From assembly GCA_015064345.1 (NCBI GenBank), contig SVSK01000004.1, positions 1-53,574 of the forward strand: a DNA stretch of 53,574 nt, in the 5' to 3' direction. Positions 25,195 through 34,038 of this stretch are shown piece by piece (within the stretch, counting starts at the first letter, position 1; each line of letters begins with the position of its first letter). Below the pieces are notes generated by a model that ran no database searches, was not told the DNA's origin, and saw only the letters and a list, made by a program, of their open reading frames with translations. The position numbers were made by a program, and so were the translations under genes. The stretch is from Oscillospiraceae bacterium. GTDB taxonomy: Bacteria > Bacillota > Clostridia > Oscillospirales > CAG-272.

Positions 25195-25223
25195 GAAAAA
25201 GCGCCATGCTAACAGCACAGCGC
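25195..25223 (-). terminator. terminator of manA
   Basis: On the minus strand GCGC-TGTGCT and AGCATGGCGC form a hairpin followed by TTTTTC, just after the manA stop. Confidence 0.75.
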
Positions 25224-25229
25224 ATTATT

Positions 25230-26204
25230 TCAGTTTACAGTTGTTACAATTATTTCTGCTTTACCGTCAATTACGACTTCTCCTGTTCCTGCGGGTATAA
25301 AATAACTTTCGCCTTTTGCAATGGGAAGTGTAAAGTTGTCAGACATTATTACCGCATTATCTGCGTCAATTACAAGAATTGAGATAAAGCTATCATCACC
25401 GGCAGTGAGCCCAATTGGTAACTCGGAGCATGCCTTATATTTTACGGAGGTGAAATACTCACATGAGCAGAGTATCTCGCCGCTCGACTCGCAGGGAACT
25501 GAGAAACGAATAGCGTTAATTTCATCCTCGCTTCTTACTTTGATAACATCAAGAGCCTTTTCTGTGTGAAGCTGGCGAAGAGAACCGTCCGCTTGTCTGC
25601 GTTCGTAGTCATATACTCTGTATGTTATGTTGGAGTTCTGTTGAATTTCAGCGATAAGTATTCCCGCGCCGATTGCATGAACCTGACCGGAGGGAATGAA
25701 ATAGACATCCCCGGGCTTAACTTCTACGTAGCACATTTTTCCTTCGGTTTTTCCGGACTCAACTGCTTCAGCAAGCTCTTCAACAGTGCATCCGTCAGTT
25801 AAACCGTAAACAAGCTTAGCTCCGGGCTCGGCATCAATTATGTACCACATCTCGGTCTTTCCAAGCTCACCCTCATGCTCGAGAGAGTACTCATTGTCGG
25901 GGTGTACCTGAATGGATAGCTTGTCGTTGGCGTCAATAAATTTGATAAGCAACGGGAAACGGTCGTACTTTTCAGCATTGGAACCCAGGATAGCAACGGG
26001 ATCTCTGCCGATGAATGTACCAATCTCAACACCGGCATATTCACCGTTGTCAATAATGCACATTTCATTGTTGCGGACGGAAAGCTCCCATGATTCAGCA
26101 AGCTTATCAAAAGGGGCAGTTTTGTTATATTCGCGTTTCAGCTTGTCACCGCCCCAAATTATCTCTTTGGACACGGGGCGCATAAGCATAGGGTATTTCT
26201 TCAT
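25230..26204 (-). CDS. manA: mannose-6-phosphate isomerase, class I
   Basis: 324 aa. Interconverts mannose-6-phosphate and fructose-6-phosphate in a zinc-dependent cupin fold. Metal-site segments are visible: KLSIQVHPDNEYS, GKTEMWYIIDAEPGAKLVYGL, and PSGQVHAIGAGILIAEIQQNSNITYRVYDY. This is the short Firmicutes type. The ribosome site is AGAGG. Last gene of a minus-strand group with a ROK regulator and a TIM-barrel epimerase, which suggests a mannose or related sugar pathway under ROK control. Confidence 0.92.
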   Translation of the reverse strand: MKKYPMLMRPVSKEIIWGGDKLKREYNKTAPFDKLAESWELSVRNNEMCIIDNGEYAGVEIGTFIGRDPVAILGSNAEKYDRFPLLIKFIDANDKLSIQVHPDNEYSLEHEGELGKTEMWYIIDAEPGAKLVYGLTDGCTVEELAEAVESGKTEGKMCYVEVKPGDVYFIPSGQVHAIGAGILIAEIQQNSNITYRVYDYERRQADGSLRQLHTEKALDVIKVRSEDEINAIRFSVPCESSGEILCSCEYFTSVKYKACSELPIGLTAGDDSFISILVIDADNAVIMSDNFTLPIAKGESYFIPAGTGEVVIDGKAEIIVTTVN

Positions 26205-26228
26205 ATTAAACCTCTGAAATGTTGTGTG

Positions 26229-27278
26229 TTATTTAGAGTACAGTAAATTCTCAAGCCAGTTATGGCGAATCTCCATAGCAAGGCCGAGATGCGCGCTGTT
26301 ACCTCCACGTAAGGAACCGATGATTTCGGGAATTTCGCTACCTTTCAGCCGATACTTGTTTGTAAGCAGATTCTTAATGAGTGCAATGAAGTCTTCTGTA
26401 GGAAGTATTGATTCGATTTCCAAAATAACTGCATGCGGGTTCATCATTTTAATAGTATTATAGAGCGCAAGTGCAATTTCTTCCGCACAAGCTTCCGGAC
26501 TTTTGGAAATTTTGATTTTGTCTTCGAGGGTAAGACCGTCAAAGCAAAGCGTAGCTCCGAAATCGCTTACCTTTTCATCACGTCCCGCCAGAATGTTTCC
26601 GTTAAGAATAAATGCACCGAGCATGATTTCGTAACTGATATACCAATATAGGATACCTTTTTCCTTATGGCCGGGGATTATAGTAGCGTTATATAAAGCT
26701 GCGACATTGGTAGCGGAACTGACAATTATATCGGTGCTCGGGAAATATTCGGAAAATTTGGCGTGCAAATTGATGGATGATATTTCCGGAAAATGAGAAT
26801 TTACGGCGATATCCTTGCTCTTCATGTATGATCCCACAACCGAAACTCCGATTGCAAGGCAATTTGCTATGTCGTAGTTCTGGAGAAGATATTCAAGAAT
26901 TTTCCCCATGATGTTATCGACATTTTCAGAGAAGGGAATATCAGCCTGAAAATCGTAGCGCTTTATATATATAAGCTCCATGCGGAGATTATATAGTGTA
27001 ACGATAAATTTGTCGGGGCAAACATCAACCATTACCATATACATATTCTCATTAACGCTGAGAGAACCTGCCCGTCTGCCTGCGTGAGGTTTTGCCTCAA
27101 GCACCTGTGAAATAATCCCGGTGTCGATGAGAGATTCTGCTATTTTGCCGACAGTAACGAGGCTGAGGCCCGTCTTTTCCGAAATTTCCGCCCTTGTGAT
27201 GGATTTCGAGAGTGTGATTTCGGAAAATATTGCTTTGGTATTCTCATATTTGATGTTTTTTAGTGTAGTCTCGCTCAT
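26229..27278 (-). CDS. ROK-family transcriptional regulator
   Basis: 349 aa. The N-terminal winged HTH (about 12-65) is seen in TRAEISEKTGLSLVTVGKIAESLIDTGIISQ followed by KPHAGRRAG, as in NagC/XylR-type repressors. The rest is a ROK sugar-kinase-like domain, but the sugar-kinase ATP and zinc motifs are weak or absent, so it is probably a pure sugar sensor. The start follows AGAGGAA. It lies 24 bp upstream of manA, a likely target or part of the same regulated group. Confidence 0.83.
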   Translation of the reverse strand: MSETTLKNIKYENTKAIFSEITLSKSITRAEISEKTGLSLVTVGKIAESLIDTGIISQVLEAKPHAGRRAGSLSVNENMYMVMVDVCPDKFIVTLYNLRMELIYIKRYDFQADIPFSENVDNIMGKILEYLLQNYDIANCLAIGVSVVGSYMKSKDIAVNSHFPEISSINLHAKFSEYFPSTDIIVSSATNVAALYNATIIPGHKEKGILYWYISYEIMLGAFILNGNILAGRDEKVSDFGATLCFDGLTLEDKIKISKSPEACAEEIALALYNTIKMMNPHAVILEIESILPTEDFIALIKNLLTNKYRLKGSEIPEIIGSLRGGNSAHLGLAMEIRHNWLENLLYSK

Positions 27279-27327
27279 TCAAGTTCCTCTTAAAATTGTA
27301 TATTATGTCAGATAATGAATTTTTGAG

Positions 27328-28209
27328 TTATAGTGAATTTTTATATTCAAGAAAGCGTGATACCATGTACTCGCCGAGGGTGTGTGCATATCTTGCGAAA
27401 TCAACAGCAAATGCGTCAGGCAAGCATCCATAGTTTACCTCAAAGGTAAGGTCTCCCGAATATCCTTTATTCGCAAGAGCATTAAGCACATGATCCCAGT
27501 TTATGTGTCCCATAAAGGGAAGATTGTGATTGTCATACCTTCTGTTGTTATCGTGAGTATGTGTGGCAATAATTTTGCTCTTCAGCCTTCCCATGGCGTC
27601 GCAGATGTCGTTTCCGTATGCCATATGAGTGTGACCGAAATCCCAGCAAACACCAACCGAATCACATTTGAAGCGCGAAACGATAGCGTCTACTTCCTCT
27701 ACGTAAGAGCAAAAGCGTACTCTGTGATCATCGTTTCCGATCCACTCAAACAGGGTCTCCATAGCAATTTTCACACCGTGCTTTTCGGCTCTTTCAACAA
27801 CAGGCGCATAAACGTCGTATATCGTGTCAATCACCTCATCATAGTCCCACTGAGCGTAGTTTTTCTTGTACCAAGTGTCTGCATGTACCACAAGACAGTC
27901 GGCACCAAGAACAGCGCAGTCGTCAACGCATTCGAGAAGCCTGTCTTGAAATCCCTCAGGCATCAGTCTGCCCTCGAAGAAAGGAGCGTGAGCCTGATTG
28001 ACGGACAATCCGATCTTATCGCAGTAGTCACGATAGCCGTGTATCCACTTTTCATGGTCTGTGTCGTCTTCTGCGTGTGTCATAGAATGCATACTGAAGT
28101 CAATAGTATCAAAGCCACCCTCACGGATGATCCTCAGAGATTCTGTACGCGGTCTCATCGGAAGATTGGGTCTGCCTCTAAAATAACTTTCGTTTATTGA
28201 TATTCTCAC
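27328..28209 (-). CDS. sugar phosphate isomerase/epimerase-like TIM barrel protein
   Basis: 293 aa, starting with GTG (VRISINESYFRGRPNLPM), with GAGAGG upstream. The AP-endonuclease-2/xylose-isomerase-like family is recognised from the repeated metal-binding residues: VNQAHAPFFEG, GADCLVVHADTW, IAMETLFEW, VGVCWDFGHTHMAYG, IIATHTHDN and LTFEVNYG. Members isomerise or epimerise keto-sugars. The exact substrate is unknown. First gene of the minus-strand sugar group with the ROK regulator and manA. Confidence 0.8.
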   Translation of the reverse strand: MRISINESYFRGRPNLPMRPRTESLRIIREGGFDTIDFSMHSMTHAEDDTDHEKWIHGYRDYCDKIGLSVNQAHAPFFEGRLMPEGFQDRLLECVDDCAVLGADCLVVHADTWYKKNYAQWDYDEVIDTIYDVYAPVVERAEKHGVKIAMETLFEWIGNDDHRVRFCSYVEEVDAIVSRFKCDSVGVCWDFGHTHMAYGNDICDAMGRLKSKIIATHTHDNNRRYDNHNLPFMGHINWDHVLNALANKGYSGDLTFEVNYGCLPDAFAVDFARYAHTLGEYMVSRFLEYKNSL

Positions 28210-28289
28210 AGAGAATCACATCCTCTCGCACGCAAATACGCCCATTTATACTATTCTATCACAAACGACAGGAAAAGTCAAACAAAAAA

Positions 28290-28318
28290 AGAAAAAACCA
28301 CCTCAAAAAGAGATGGTT
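28290..28318 (-). terminator. terminator after tRNA-Arg
   Basis: Minus strand: AACCATCTC and GAGGTGGTT arms followed by a run of T. Confidence 0.8.
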
Positions 28319-28320
28319 GA

Positions 28321-28395
28321 CCCGCCCTAAGGGATTTGAACCCATGACCATCGGAATCGGAATCCGGTACTCTATCCGGGCTGAGCTAAGGGCGG
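28321..28395 (-). tRNA. tRNA-Arg (anticodon CCG)
   Basis: 75 nt on the minus strand. The 7-bp acceptor stem is CCGCCCT with AGGGCGG; the anticodon arm CGGA-TTCCGAT-TCCG gives anticodon CCG, reading CGG; the T-arm has GGTTCAAATCC. CCA is not encoded. It stands alone with its own promoter and terminator. Confidence 0.92.
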
Positions 28396-28412
28396 ATATG
28401 CTCGTGGGATGT

Positions 28413-28441
28413 ATTATACCATAATAATCCTCCAAAGTAAA
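28413..28441 (-). promoter_or_regulatory. sigma-A-type promoter of tRNA-Arg
   Basis: Minus-strand TTTACT (28436-28441) and TATAAT (28413-28418), 17-bp spacer, 17 bp before the tRNA. Confidence 0.78.
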
Positions 28442-28524
28442 GAGAAAAAAGAAAATCTTGTTGTCGAAATTTGTGTTTTATTCCAAAAAAATTACTGCAA
28501 CTCATAATATTTTACTGCAAATAA

Positions 28525-28553
28525 TTGAAAAATTACAAATGATATGTTATAAT
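28525..28553 (+). promoter_or_regulatory. sigma-A-type promoter of tsaE
   Basis: TTGAAA (28525-28530) and TATAAT (28548-28553), 17-bp spacer. It supports the tsaE start at 28591 and excludes an upstream start at 28552. Confidence 0.78.
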
Positions 28554-28590
28554 GACTTATCACAGTAAAATTATCGGGTATATTTATAGT

Positions 28591-29019
28591 ATGGTTATTA
28601 TTTCACATAACGCAGAAGAAACCGAAGCTCTCGGTGCAAGACTTGGAGAGTCAATACAAAACAGTGATAAACTGTTCTTTATTGCAATGTACGGAGACCT
28701 TGGCGCAGGTAAGACGGTTTTTGTCAGAGGACTGGCATCTGTGCTTTCACCGGGAAGTCGCGTGAAGAGCCCTACCTATACACTTGTAAATGAATACAGA
28801 AAGGGTAGCCGCCCGCTTTTCCATTTTGATCTCTACAGGATCTCCGACTCTGACGAGCTTGACGGATTCGGTTTTGAAGAGTATCTGAAGAACGGAAACT
28901 GCATAGCTGAGTGGAGTGAAAACCTCGGAGACGATATACCGGAGAACACAATATTCGTAAAGATAGAAAAAATCGGAGAAAGCGACCGCAGAATTACCGT
29001 TGACGGCGCTGAAATATAA
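28591..29019 (+). CDS. tsaE: tRNA t6A synthesis ATPase TsaE
   Basis: 142 aa. ATPase partner of TsaB/TsaD in making N6-threonylcarbamoyladenosine at position 37 of ANN-decoding tRNAs. The Walker A is GDLGAGKT, followed by KSPTYTLVNEY, HFDLYRISD and the conserved IAEWSENL. The start at 28591 lies about 30 nt after the expected transcription start and has no convincing ribosome site, so it may be read from a very short leader. tsaB follows after 2 bp. Confidence 0.92.
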   Translation: MVIISHNAEETEALGARLGESIQNSDKLFFIAMYGDLGAGKTVFVRGLASVLSPGSRVKSPTYTLVNEYRKGSRPLFHFDLYRISDSDELDGFGFEEYLKNGNCIAEWSENLGDDIPENTIFVKIEKIGESDRRITVDGAEI

Positions 29020-29021
29020 TT

Positions 29022-29744
29022 ATGAAAATACTCTCACTTGACACAAGTGCAAAGACAGCAACAGCCGCTCTTGTTTCTGACAGCGAGCTGGTTGCTGAAT
29101 ATTCTATACTGACAACAACTCACTCGACAACGCTTCTTCCTATGATAGAGTCCATTTTCAAGCTTGCAGGTATCAAGGCAGAGGACGTTGACTTGTATGC
29201 TGTTACAGTCGGCCCCGGCTCATTCACCGGAATCAGAATCGGAGTTTCAACAGTAAAGGGACTCGCATTTGCATATAACACACCCTGTGTTGGAGTTTCT
29301 GCACTGTCGGCAATGGCAGAAAACCTTGGTGGACTTGATGGCATCATAGTACCCGTTATCGACGCACGACGTGACATGGTATATACAGCACTGTTCAGAT
29401 CATTACCTGACGGAAGTGTTGAAAGACTTACTGAGGACATGCAGATATCTATTGACGAGCTTTTTGAGCTTCTCGGTGAATATCGTGACACAAGGATATA
29501 CTTCACCGGAGACGCTTACACAAAGGTGTCTGAAAGATTCTCGAATCATGAGCAGGGCATAACTCCCGTTAAGCTTCGTGCCCAGTCAGCTTACGGTGTC
29601 GCATCTGCAGGACTTAAGCTTTGGAATAACACAGAAGATAAATCTGCATTAACAGCCGCTGCACTTATGCCTGTGTATCTCAGAAAATCTCAGGCGGAAC
29701 GCGAGCGTGAGGAAAGACTTGCGGCAGAGAATAATATACAGTAA
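29022..29744 (+). CDS. tsaB: tRNA t6A synthesis protein TsaB
   Basis: 240 aa. An ASKHA-fold scaffold that dimerises with TsaD. Hallmarks are LSLDTSAKTATAAL at the N-terminus and VTVGPGSFTGIRIGVSTVKGLAFA. It forms an operon with tsaE. The usual neighbours rimI and tsaD are missing here; rpiB follows instead. Confidence 0.92.
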   Translation: MKILSLDTSAKTATAALVSDSELVAEYSILTTTHSTTLLPMIESIFKLAGIKAEDVDLYAVTVGPGSFTGIRIGVSTVKGLAFAYNTPCVGVSALSAMAENLGGLDGIIVPVIDARRDMVYTALFRSLPDGSVERLTEDMQISIDELFELLGEYRDTRIYFTGDAYTKVSERFSNHEQGITPVKLRAQSAYGVASAGLKLWNNTEDKSALTAAALMPVYLRKSQAEREREERLAAENNIQ

Positions 29745-29763
29745 CAACGGAGGAAATTGAACT

Positions 29764-30216
29764 ATGGATAAGAAAAAACTCGTTCTTGCATCTGACCATG
29801 CAGGATTTTACCTGAAAAATGCGCTTGTTAAGATGTTTACGGAAGCGGGATATGATGTAATCGACTGCGGAACAGACTCTGATGCCAGCTGCGACTATCC
29901 CGTATTTGCCGAGAAGCTTTGTAATACTATCAACTCAGGTGAAGCAGAGCTGGGAATCCTTTGCTGCGGCACGGGAATCGGCATGAGCATGGCGGCGAAC
30001 AAGGTCAAGGGCATCCGTGCTGCTTGCTGCTCTGATATCTTCAGCGCAAAGTTCACTCGACTCCACAACGATGCAAACGTGCTTTGCCTTGGCGCACGAG
30101 TTGTTGGCGAAGGACTTGCTTGGGAGCTTGCAGAATGCTTTGTAACCACTCCTTTTGAAGGTGGAAAGCATGCTCGCCGAGTTGGTCTCATTCACGATAT
30201 CGAAAATAAGCAGTAA
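29764..30216 (+). CDS. rpiB: ribose-5-phosphate isomerase B
   Basis: 150 aa. Interconverts ribose-5-phosphate and ribulose-5-phosphate (or allose-phosphate analogues). Seen: ASDHAGFYLKNAL at the start and the catalytic CCGTGIGMSMAANKVKGIRAA block with its active-site cysteine. The ribosome site is GGAGG. It lies 19 bp after tsaB, probably the same transcript. Confidence 0.93.
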   Translation: MDKKKLVLASDHAGFYLKNALVKMFTEAGYDVIDCGTDSDASCDYPVFAEKLCNTINSGEAELGILCCGTGIGMSMAANKVKGIRAACCSDIFSAKFTRLHNDANVLCLGARVVGEGLAWELAECFVTTPFEGGKHARRVGLIHDIENKQ

Positions 30217-30258
30217 GTAAAACAAGATAATCTGACAATAACAGGAGGGAGAATGCAA

Positions 30259-30882
30259 ATGAAGAATTACATTGTTACAATCACCAGACAGTATGGTAGC
30301 TGTGGACGTGCGGTTGGCGAGAGGCTTTCAGAGCTTCTCGGATATAAGTTTTACGACAAGAATCTGATTACCATGGCGGCTCAGAGAAGCGGTTTGAGCA
30401 GTGAAGTTCTCGGAAATGTAGACGGCCAGGCGGCAAACAGTCTGTTATATACTCTTGCTCTTGGCTCCTCATCATACAACCACGGCATGAGTCAGGTTAA
30501 TCTTCCCATCAATGATAAGCTGTTTGTACTCCAATCTGAAATTATTAAAGAACTTGCCGATTCCGACGATGGTGCGGTTATTGTCGGACGTTGTGCTGAC
30601 TATGTTATTTCGGGAAATCCCAGACTTGTGAGGATATTCATCTGCGGTGAATTCTGCAACCGAGTAAAGCGGGTCATGGCACGTCACGGCCTCACAGAAT
30701 CTCAGGCTAAGGATATAACAATCAAGACTGATAAGCGCCGCGCGAACTATTACAGCTACTATACAGGGGATAAATGGGGTAAGCTGGATAAATACGACCT
30801 TGTCATTAACACTGACAATATGACTGTTGAAAAGGCAGCTCAGCTTATTGCGAGTTATCTCGCAATTCTTGATGCCGAATAA
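30259..30882 (+). CDS. cytidylate kinase-like family protein
   Basis: 207 aa. Begins with the family's VTITRQYGSCGRAVGERLSELLGYKFYDKNLI, a P-loop variant (GSCGRAVG) instead of a canonical Walker A. It also has VIVGRCADYVI and the lid-like KTDKRRANYYSYYTGDKWG. Such Cmk2-like proteins are common in Clostridia in addition to the classic cmk; the nucleotide substrate is uncertain. Two ATGs are possible; 30259 is better spaced from AGGAGGG than 30253. A terminator follows. Confidence 0.82.
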   Translation: MKNYIVTITRQYGSCGRAVGERLSELLGYKFYDKNLITMAAQRSGLSSEVLGNVDGQAANSLLYTLALGSSSYNHGMSQVNLPINDKLFVLQSEIIKELADSDDGAVIVGRCADYVISGNPRLVRIFICGEFCNRVKRVMARHGLTESQAKDITIKTDKRRANYYSYYTGDKWGKLDKYDLVINTDNMTVEKAAQLIASYLAILDAE

Positions 30883-30897
30883 TCTATATTCTCAAAC

Positions 30898-30928
30898 TAA
30901 AGGGACAGGTGATCTGTTCCTTTTTTAT
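30898..30928 (+). terminator. terminator after the cytidylate-kinase-like gene
   Basis: AAAGGGACAG and CTGTTCCTTT arms with a GTGAT loop, followed by T. Confidence 0.82.
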
Positions 30929-30931
30929 TTG

Positions 30932-30960
30932 TCATACCGGTCGCTATATAAGCATATATT
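30932..30960 (+). promoter_or_regulatory. candidate sigma-E promoter of the spoIIIA operon
   Basis: TCATACC (30932-30938) and CATATATT (30953-30960) are 14 bp apart, close to the sigma-E pattern. It lies between the upstream terminator and spoIIIAA, where a mother-cell promoter is expected. Confidence 0.55.
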
Positions 30961-30990
30961 ATATTACAGCATAGAGTTGGGTGGTGTAAT

Positions 30991-31854
30991 ATGGATAAGT
31001 CGGAAAGACAGGCTCTCGGATATCTGCCCCCAGTTGTAAAAACCGCAATTTTGACTGTTATGGGACATAGCAAGGAACAAATCAACGAGATTCGAATAAG
31101 AACGAACAGACCGCTTTGCCTTGTAGTCGGCAGAAATAATGTGGTAACAGATCATGTGTGCACCGACCTTGACCTTGAGTACGTTATGTCAAAGCTGTGC
31201 AAGGGCTCACTGTACTCATATGCAGAGAACATAAAGGACGGCTTTGTGGCGGGAGAGGGCGGAATCAGAGCAGGGGTGTGCGGACGAGCTGTAGTTATTG
31301 ACGGCAGTATCGACTGTGTGAGGGATATAACGTCAATCAATATCCGAATACCGCACAGAGCAGTCGGCGCGGCTGATGAGCTTTACAGTCTTGTAACAAA
31401 GCACGGAAGCACGCTGGTTTACTCAAAACCGGGTATGGGAAAGACGACACTACTCCGAGAACTGATACCGCTTTTGGCGAATATAAAAAATGGCAAGAAG
31501 GTTTCTGTTATAGATACCAGATATGAACTGCATACAGGTTCAGACTGTGATGATATGGCTGATATTTTCCTTGGATATCCGAGAGCTCCCGGCATGCTGT
31601 CAGCGGTACGCACAATGTCGCCTGAATACATAATTTGTGACGAGATAGCCGATGCGGGAGATATTGAGGCAATACTTTCTGCCCACTCTTCGGGAGTATC
31701 GGTTGTTGTATCAGCTCATGCCGGTACGGTTGAAGAGCTATACAAGAACCCACATATCGGCGAACTGATCGAGCTTGGGATATTCAGTGTACTGTACGGA
31801 ATAAAAGATAATGGTCATGAGGTGACATTTTATAATGACAGAAAGCATAGTTAA
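30991..31854 (+). CDS. spoIIIAA: stage III sporulation protein AA (ATPase)
   Basis: 287 aa. The secretion-type ATPase of the SpoIIIA-SpoIIQ channel (feeding tube) between mother cell and forespore. Walker A KPGMGKTT is at 146-153, Walker B YIICDEIAD at 213-221, and the AHAGTVEELY block follows. N-terminal features EIRIRTNRPL and YSYAENIKDGFVAGEGGIRAG are typical. First gene of a complete eight-gene operon. The ribosome site is weak (GGTGG). Its end overlaps spoIIIAB by 20 bp. Confidence 0.95.
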   Translation: MDKSERQALGYLPPVVKTAILTVMGHSKEQINEIRIRTNRPLCLVVGRNNVVTDHVCTDLDLEYVMSKLCKGSLYSYAENIKDGFVAGEGGIRAGVCGRAVVIDGSIDCVRDITSINIRIPHRAVGAADELYSLVTKHGSTLVYSKPGMGKTTLLRELIPLLANIKNGKKVSVIDTRYELHTGSDCDDMADIFLGYPRAPGMLSAVRTMSPEYIICDEIADAGDIEAILSAHSSGVSVVVSAHAGTVEELYKNPHIGELIELGIFSVLYGIKDNGHEVTFYNDRKHS

Positions 31855-32323
31855 AATAGCAGGATCGGTCATATTGCTTGCAACATCTATATATTTTGGG
31901 CAGGTTAAGATAACTGCAGAACGCACAAGAATAAAAATATTGTCATCATTTGGGGATATGATCAAATATATTGGGGAGAAGATAGAGCATTTTTCCTCTC
32001 CGCTTCCGGAAATATTATCTGAATACAACAACCCTTACCTTGAAAGTGTTGGATATCTTGACGCTATAAGATCACACGGACTTTCGTTAGTTCCCGACTG
32101 CCTTAAGATATCGCAGAATCACGAGGAATACATACTGATAAAGCGTTTCACCGACAGTATCGGCAAGGGATATAAGGATGAAGAGGTTACGCTTTGCAAG
32201 TACACCCACCAAAAGCTTGCGGAACTTGAAGAAAAAATGAGTGCCGTGCTTAAAGATAAAGAAAAACTGTACAGAACGATCCCGCCTATGCTGGCATTGT
32301 CTGTAATTCTGATATTGATATAA
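31835..32323 (+). CDS. spoIIIAB: stage III sporulation protein AB
   Basis: 162 aa. One N-terminal membrane segment, a long helical cytoplasmic part and a C-terminal hydrophobic end (PPMLALSVILILI), resembling GspF-type secretion platform proteins. It shows the family's EKIEHFSSPLPEI. Overlaps spoIIIAA, so probably translationally coupled. Confidence 0.9.
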   Translation: MTESIVKIAGSVILLATSIYFGQVKITAERTRIKILSSFGDMIKYIGEKIEHFSSPLPEILSEYNNPYLESVGYLDAIRSHGLSLVPDCLKISQNHEEYILIKRFTDSIGKGYKDEEVTLCKYTHQKLAELEEKMSAVLKDKEKLYRTIPPMLALSVILILI

Positions 32324-32333
32324 ATGAGGACGT

Positions 32334-32528
32334 ATGGATATTTCAATTATTTTCAAGATTGCAGGTGTCGGACTTCTGATCGCGGTAGCTCACCAGATAT
32401 TACAGCGCTCAGGCAGAGATGAGCAGGCATTGCTTCTTTCACTTGCCGGTGTTGTGTTTGTTTTACTGATTCTTGTTGGGCAGATTGGGGATCTTTTTAC
32501 AAAAATCAGAGGAATATTCGGAATATGA
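32334..32528 (+). CDS. spoIIIAC: stage III sporulation protein AC
   Basis: 64 aa with two membrane segments joined by a short loop containing GRDEQALLLSLAG, the family signature. Small membrane component of the channel base. Overlaps spoIIIAD by 4 bp. Confidence 0.93.
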   Translation: MDISIIFKIAGVGLLIAVAHQILQRSGRDEQALLLSLAGVVFVLLILVGQIGDLFTKIRGIFGI

Positions 32529-32899
32529 GTGAGATATTTTCACTGTGCGGAATCGGACTGTGTGCTGTTTTTACTATATCCGTTATTCGAGAAATTTACA
32601 GCGGATATGTCAGGCTAATCGTTCTTGCGTTTTCTGTATTCTGCATCGCGTTAATAATCCCGAACCTCCAAAATGCAGTAGGGTTCATCAAAGAGGTGGC
32701 GTCAAAGGGTAACGGCGAGTTTGTTGAAGTCTTGCTCAAAGCGCTCGGAATAACCTATCTTTGCTCCACTGCTTCAGAGATATGCTGCTCAGTAGGTGAA
32801 GGGAGCGTTGGCAGTCACATTGAAACTGTAGGGAAAATCGAAATTCTCGCTCTCTCACTGCCGCTTTATCGAGATCTTCTTGAAATGACGCTTCTATGA
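32525..32899 (+). CDS. spoIIIAD: stage III sporulation protein AD
   Basis: 124 aa. A larger relative of SpoIIIAC with several membrane segments and the conserved LLKALGITYLCSTASEICCSVGEGS and VGKIEILALSLPLYRDLLEM blocks. Overlaps spoIIIAE by 4 bp. Confidence 0.93.
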   Translation: MSEIFSLCGIGLCAVFTISVIREIYSGYVRLIVLAFSVFCIALIIPNLQNAVGFIKEVASKGNGEFVEVLLKALGITYLCSTASEICCSVGEGSVGSHIETVGKIEILALSLPLYRDLLEMTLL

Positions 32900-34038
32900 A
32901 ATACACACGACTTATTTTGTTGACATTGATCGCTATCTTCTTGACCACATCTGTAGAAGGAGCTGAGCACTCCTATTCCGGATCAAACACGGGAGAGTAT
33001 GCTGCTAAAACTGAATGGGACAATCTTATAACAGCTCTGCCGGATGACATTAAGAATGAAATTGACGACATCGACCCATATTCTCCGGAGAATGCCGTAA
33101 CGTCTGTTCGAGAGAAGTCTTCGATGGGATACTGGTTTAGTCGCGCATGGGATGCTGTAAATGATACTCTGCATAATATGTTTCCGAGTGTACTGCCTGT
33201 ATTTTCCCTTGTGCTTCTTCTTGCGGCTGCAAAAATGATGCTTCCAGATTTATCTGTTGAGCTTTCGGAAAATTTCTTGATGCTTGGCAGGCTTGCTGTC
33301 GCAATATCTCTGTTCAAAATCACTTTTGGTATTCTTGAGAGCGCACAAATATATTTGTCAAACATATGCAAGGTTATGAATCTTCTCACACCTGTCATGC
33401 AAGCGGTGTATCTTGCCGAAGGGTCTCTCACTCGATTAAGCGTCTCGACAACGGCGGTAATGATAACGGTGAATGCAGTGGGTTTTGTCAATACCCGAGT
33501 AATGGCACCGTGTACAACAGTGCTTCTTGCTCTATCAGCGGTTTCGAGAATTTGCGATGACGTAAAGCTTGTTGGACTGACTGCTGGTATACGGAATCTT
33601 ATTATGCGGATATGGCAGATCGTCACAATAATGTTCTCATTCATGCTCGGCACACAGTCAGTAATTGCAAGCTCTGCAGATAATCTTGCCGCAAAAACGG
33701 TGAAATTTGCCATTGGGTCGTTTATACCGATGGCCGGCGGCGTTATGGCTGAGGCATACAATACAGTAAAAGAGGGATTGTCGTTTGTCAAAACAACAGC
33801 GGGTATAGGCGGAATAATCATTATCCTGCTGCTACTAATTCCGGGAATTATTCCACTTGTGGTATATAAGTTGTCGGTAATAATTCTCTCAAGTTTGGCA
33901 GTAATGCTGAAGCTTGACGGAATCAGCGAACTGTTCGACGAGGTGAAGGGAATAGTCGAGATCATCACCGCAATAGTACTTTACACCTCGCTGATGCTTG
34001 TCTTTGCCATCATACTATTTACAAAATCTCAGGTGTAA
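32896..34038 (+). CDS. spoIIIAE: stage III sporulation protein AE
   Basis: 380 aa. An N-terminal signal sequence (ILLTLIAIFLTTSVEGAE) and then a polytopic membrane protein. The conserved MAPCTTVLLALSAVSRI and IGSFIPMAGGVMAEAYNTV blocks are visible. Core membrane component of the SpoIIIA channel. Its stop overlaps the spoIIIAF start as TAATG. Confidence 0.93.
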   Translation: MKYTRLILLTLIAIFLTTSVEGAEHSYSGSNTGEYAAKTEWDNLITALPDDIKNEIDDIDPYSPENAVTSVREKSSMGYWFSRAWDAVNDTLHNMFPSVLPVFSLVLLLAAAKMMLPDLSVELSENFLMLGRLAVAISLFKITFGILESAQIYLSNICKVMNLLTPVMQAVYLAEGSLTRLSVSTTAVMITVNAVGFVNTRVMAPCTTVLLALSAVSRICDDVKLVGLTAGIRNLIMRIWQIVTIMFSFMLGTQSVIASSADNLAAKTVKFAIGSFIPMAGGVMAEAYNTVKEGLSFVKTTAGIGGIIIILLLLIPGIIPLVVYKLSVIILSSLAVMLKLDGISELFDEVKGIVEIITAIVLYTSLMLVFAIILFTKSQV

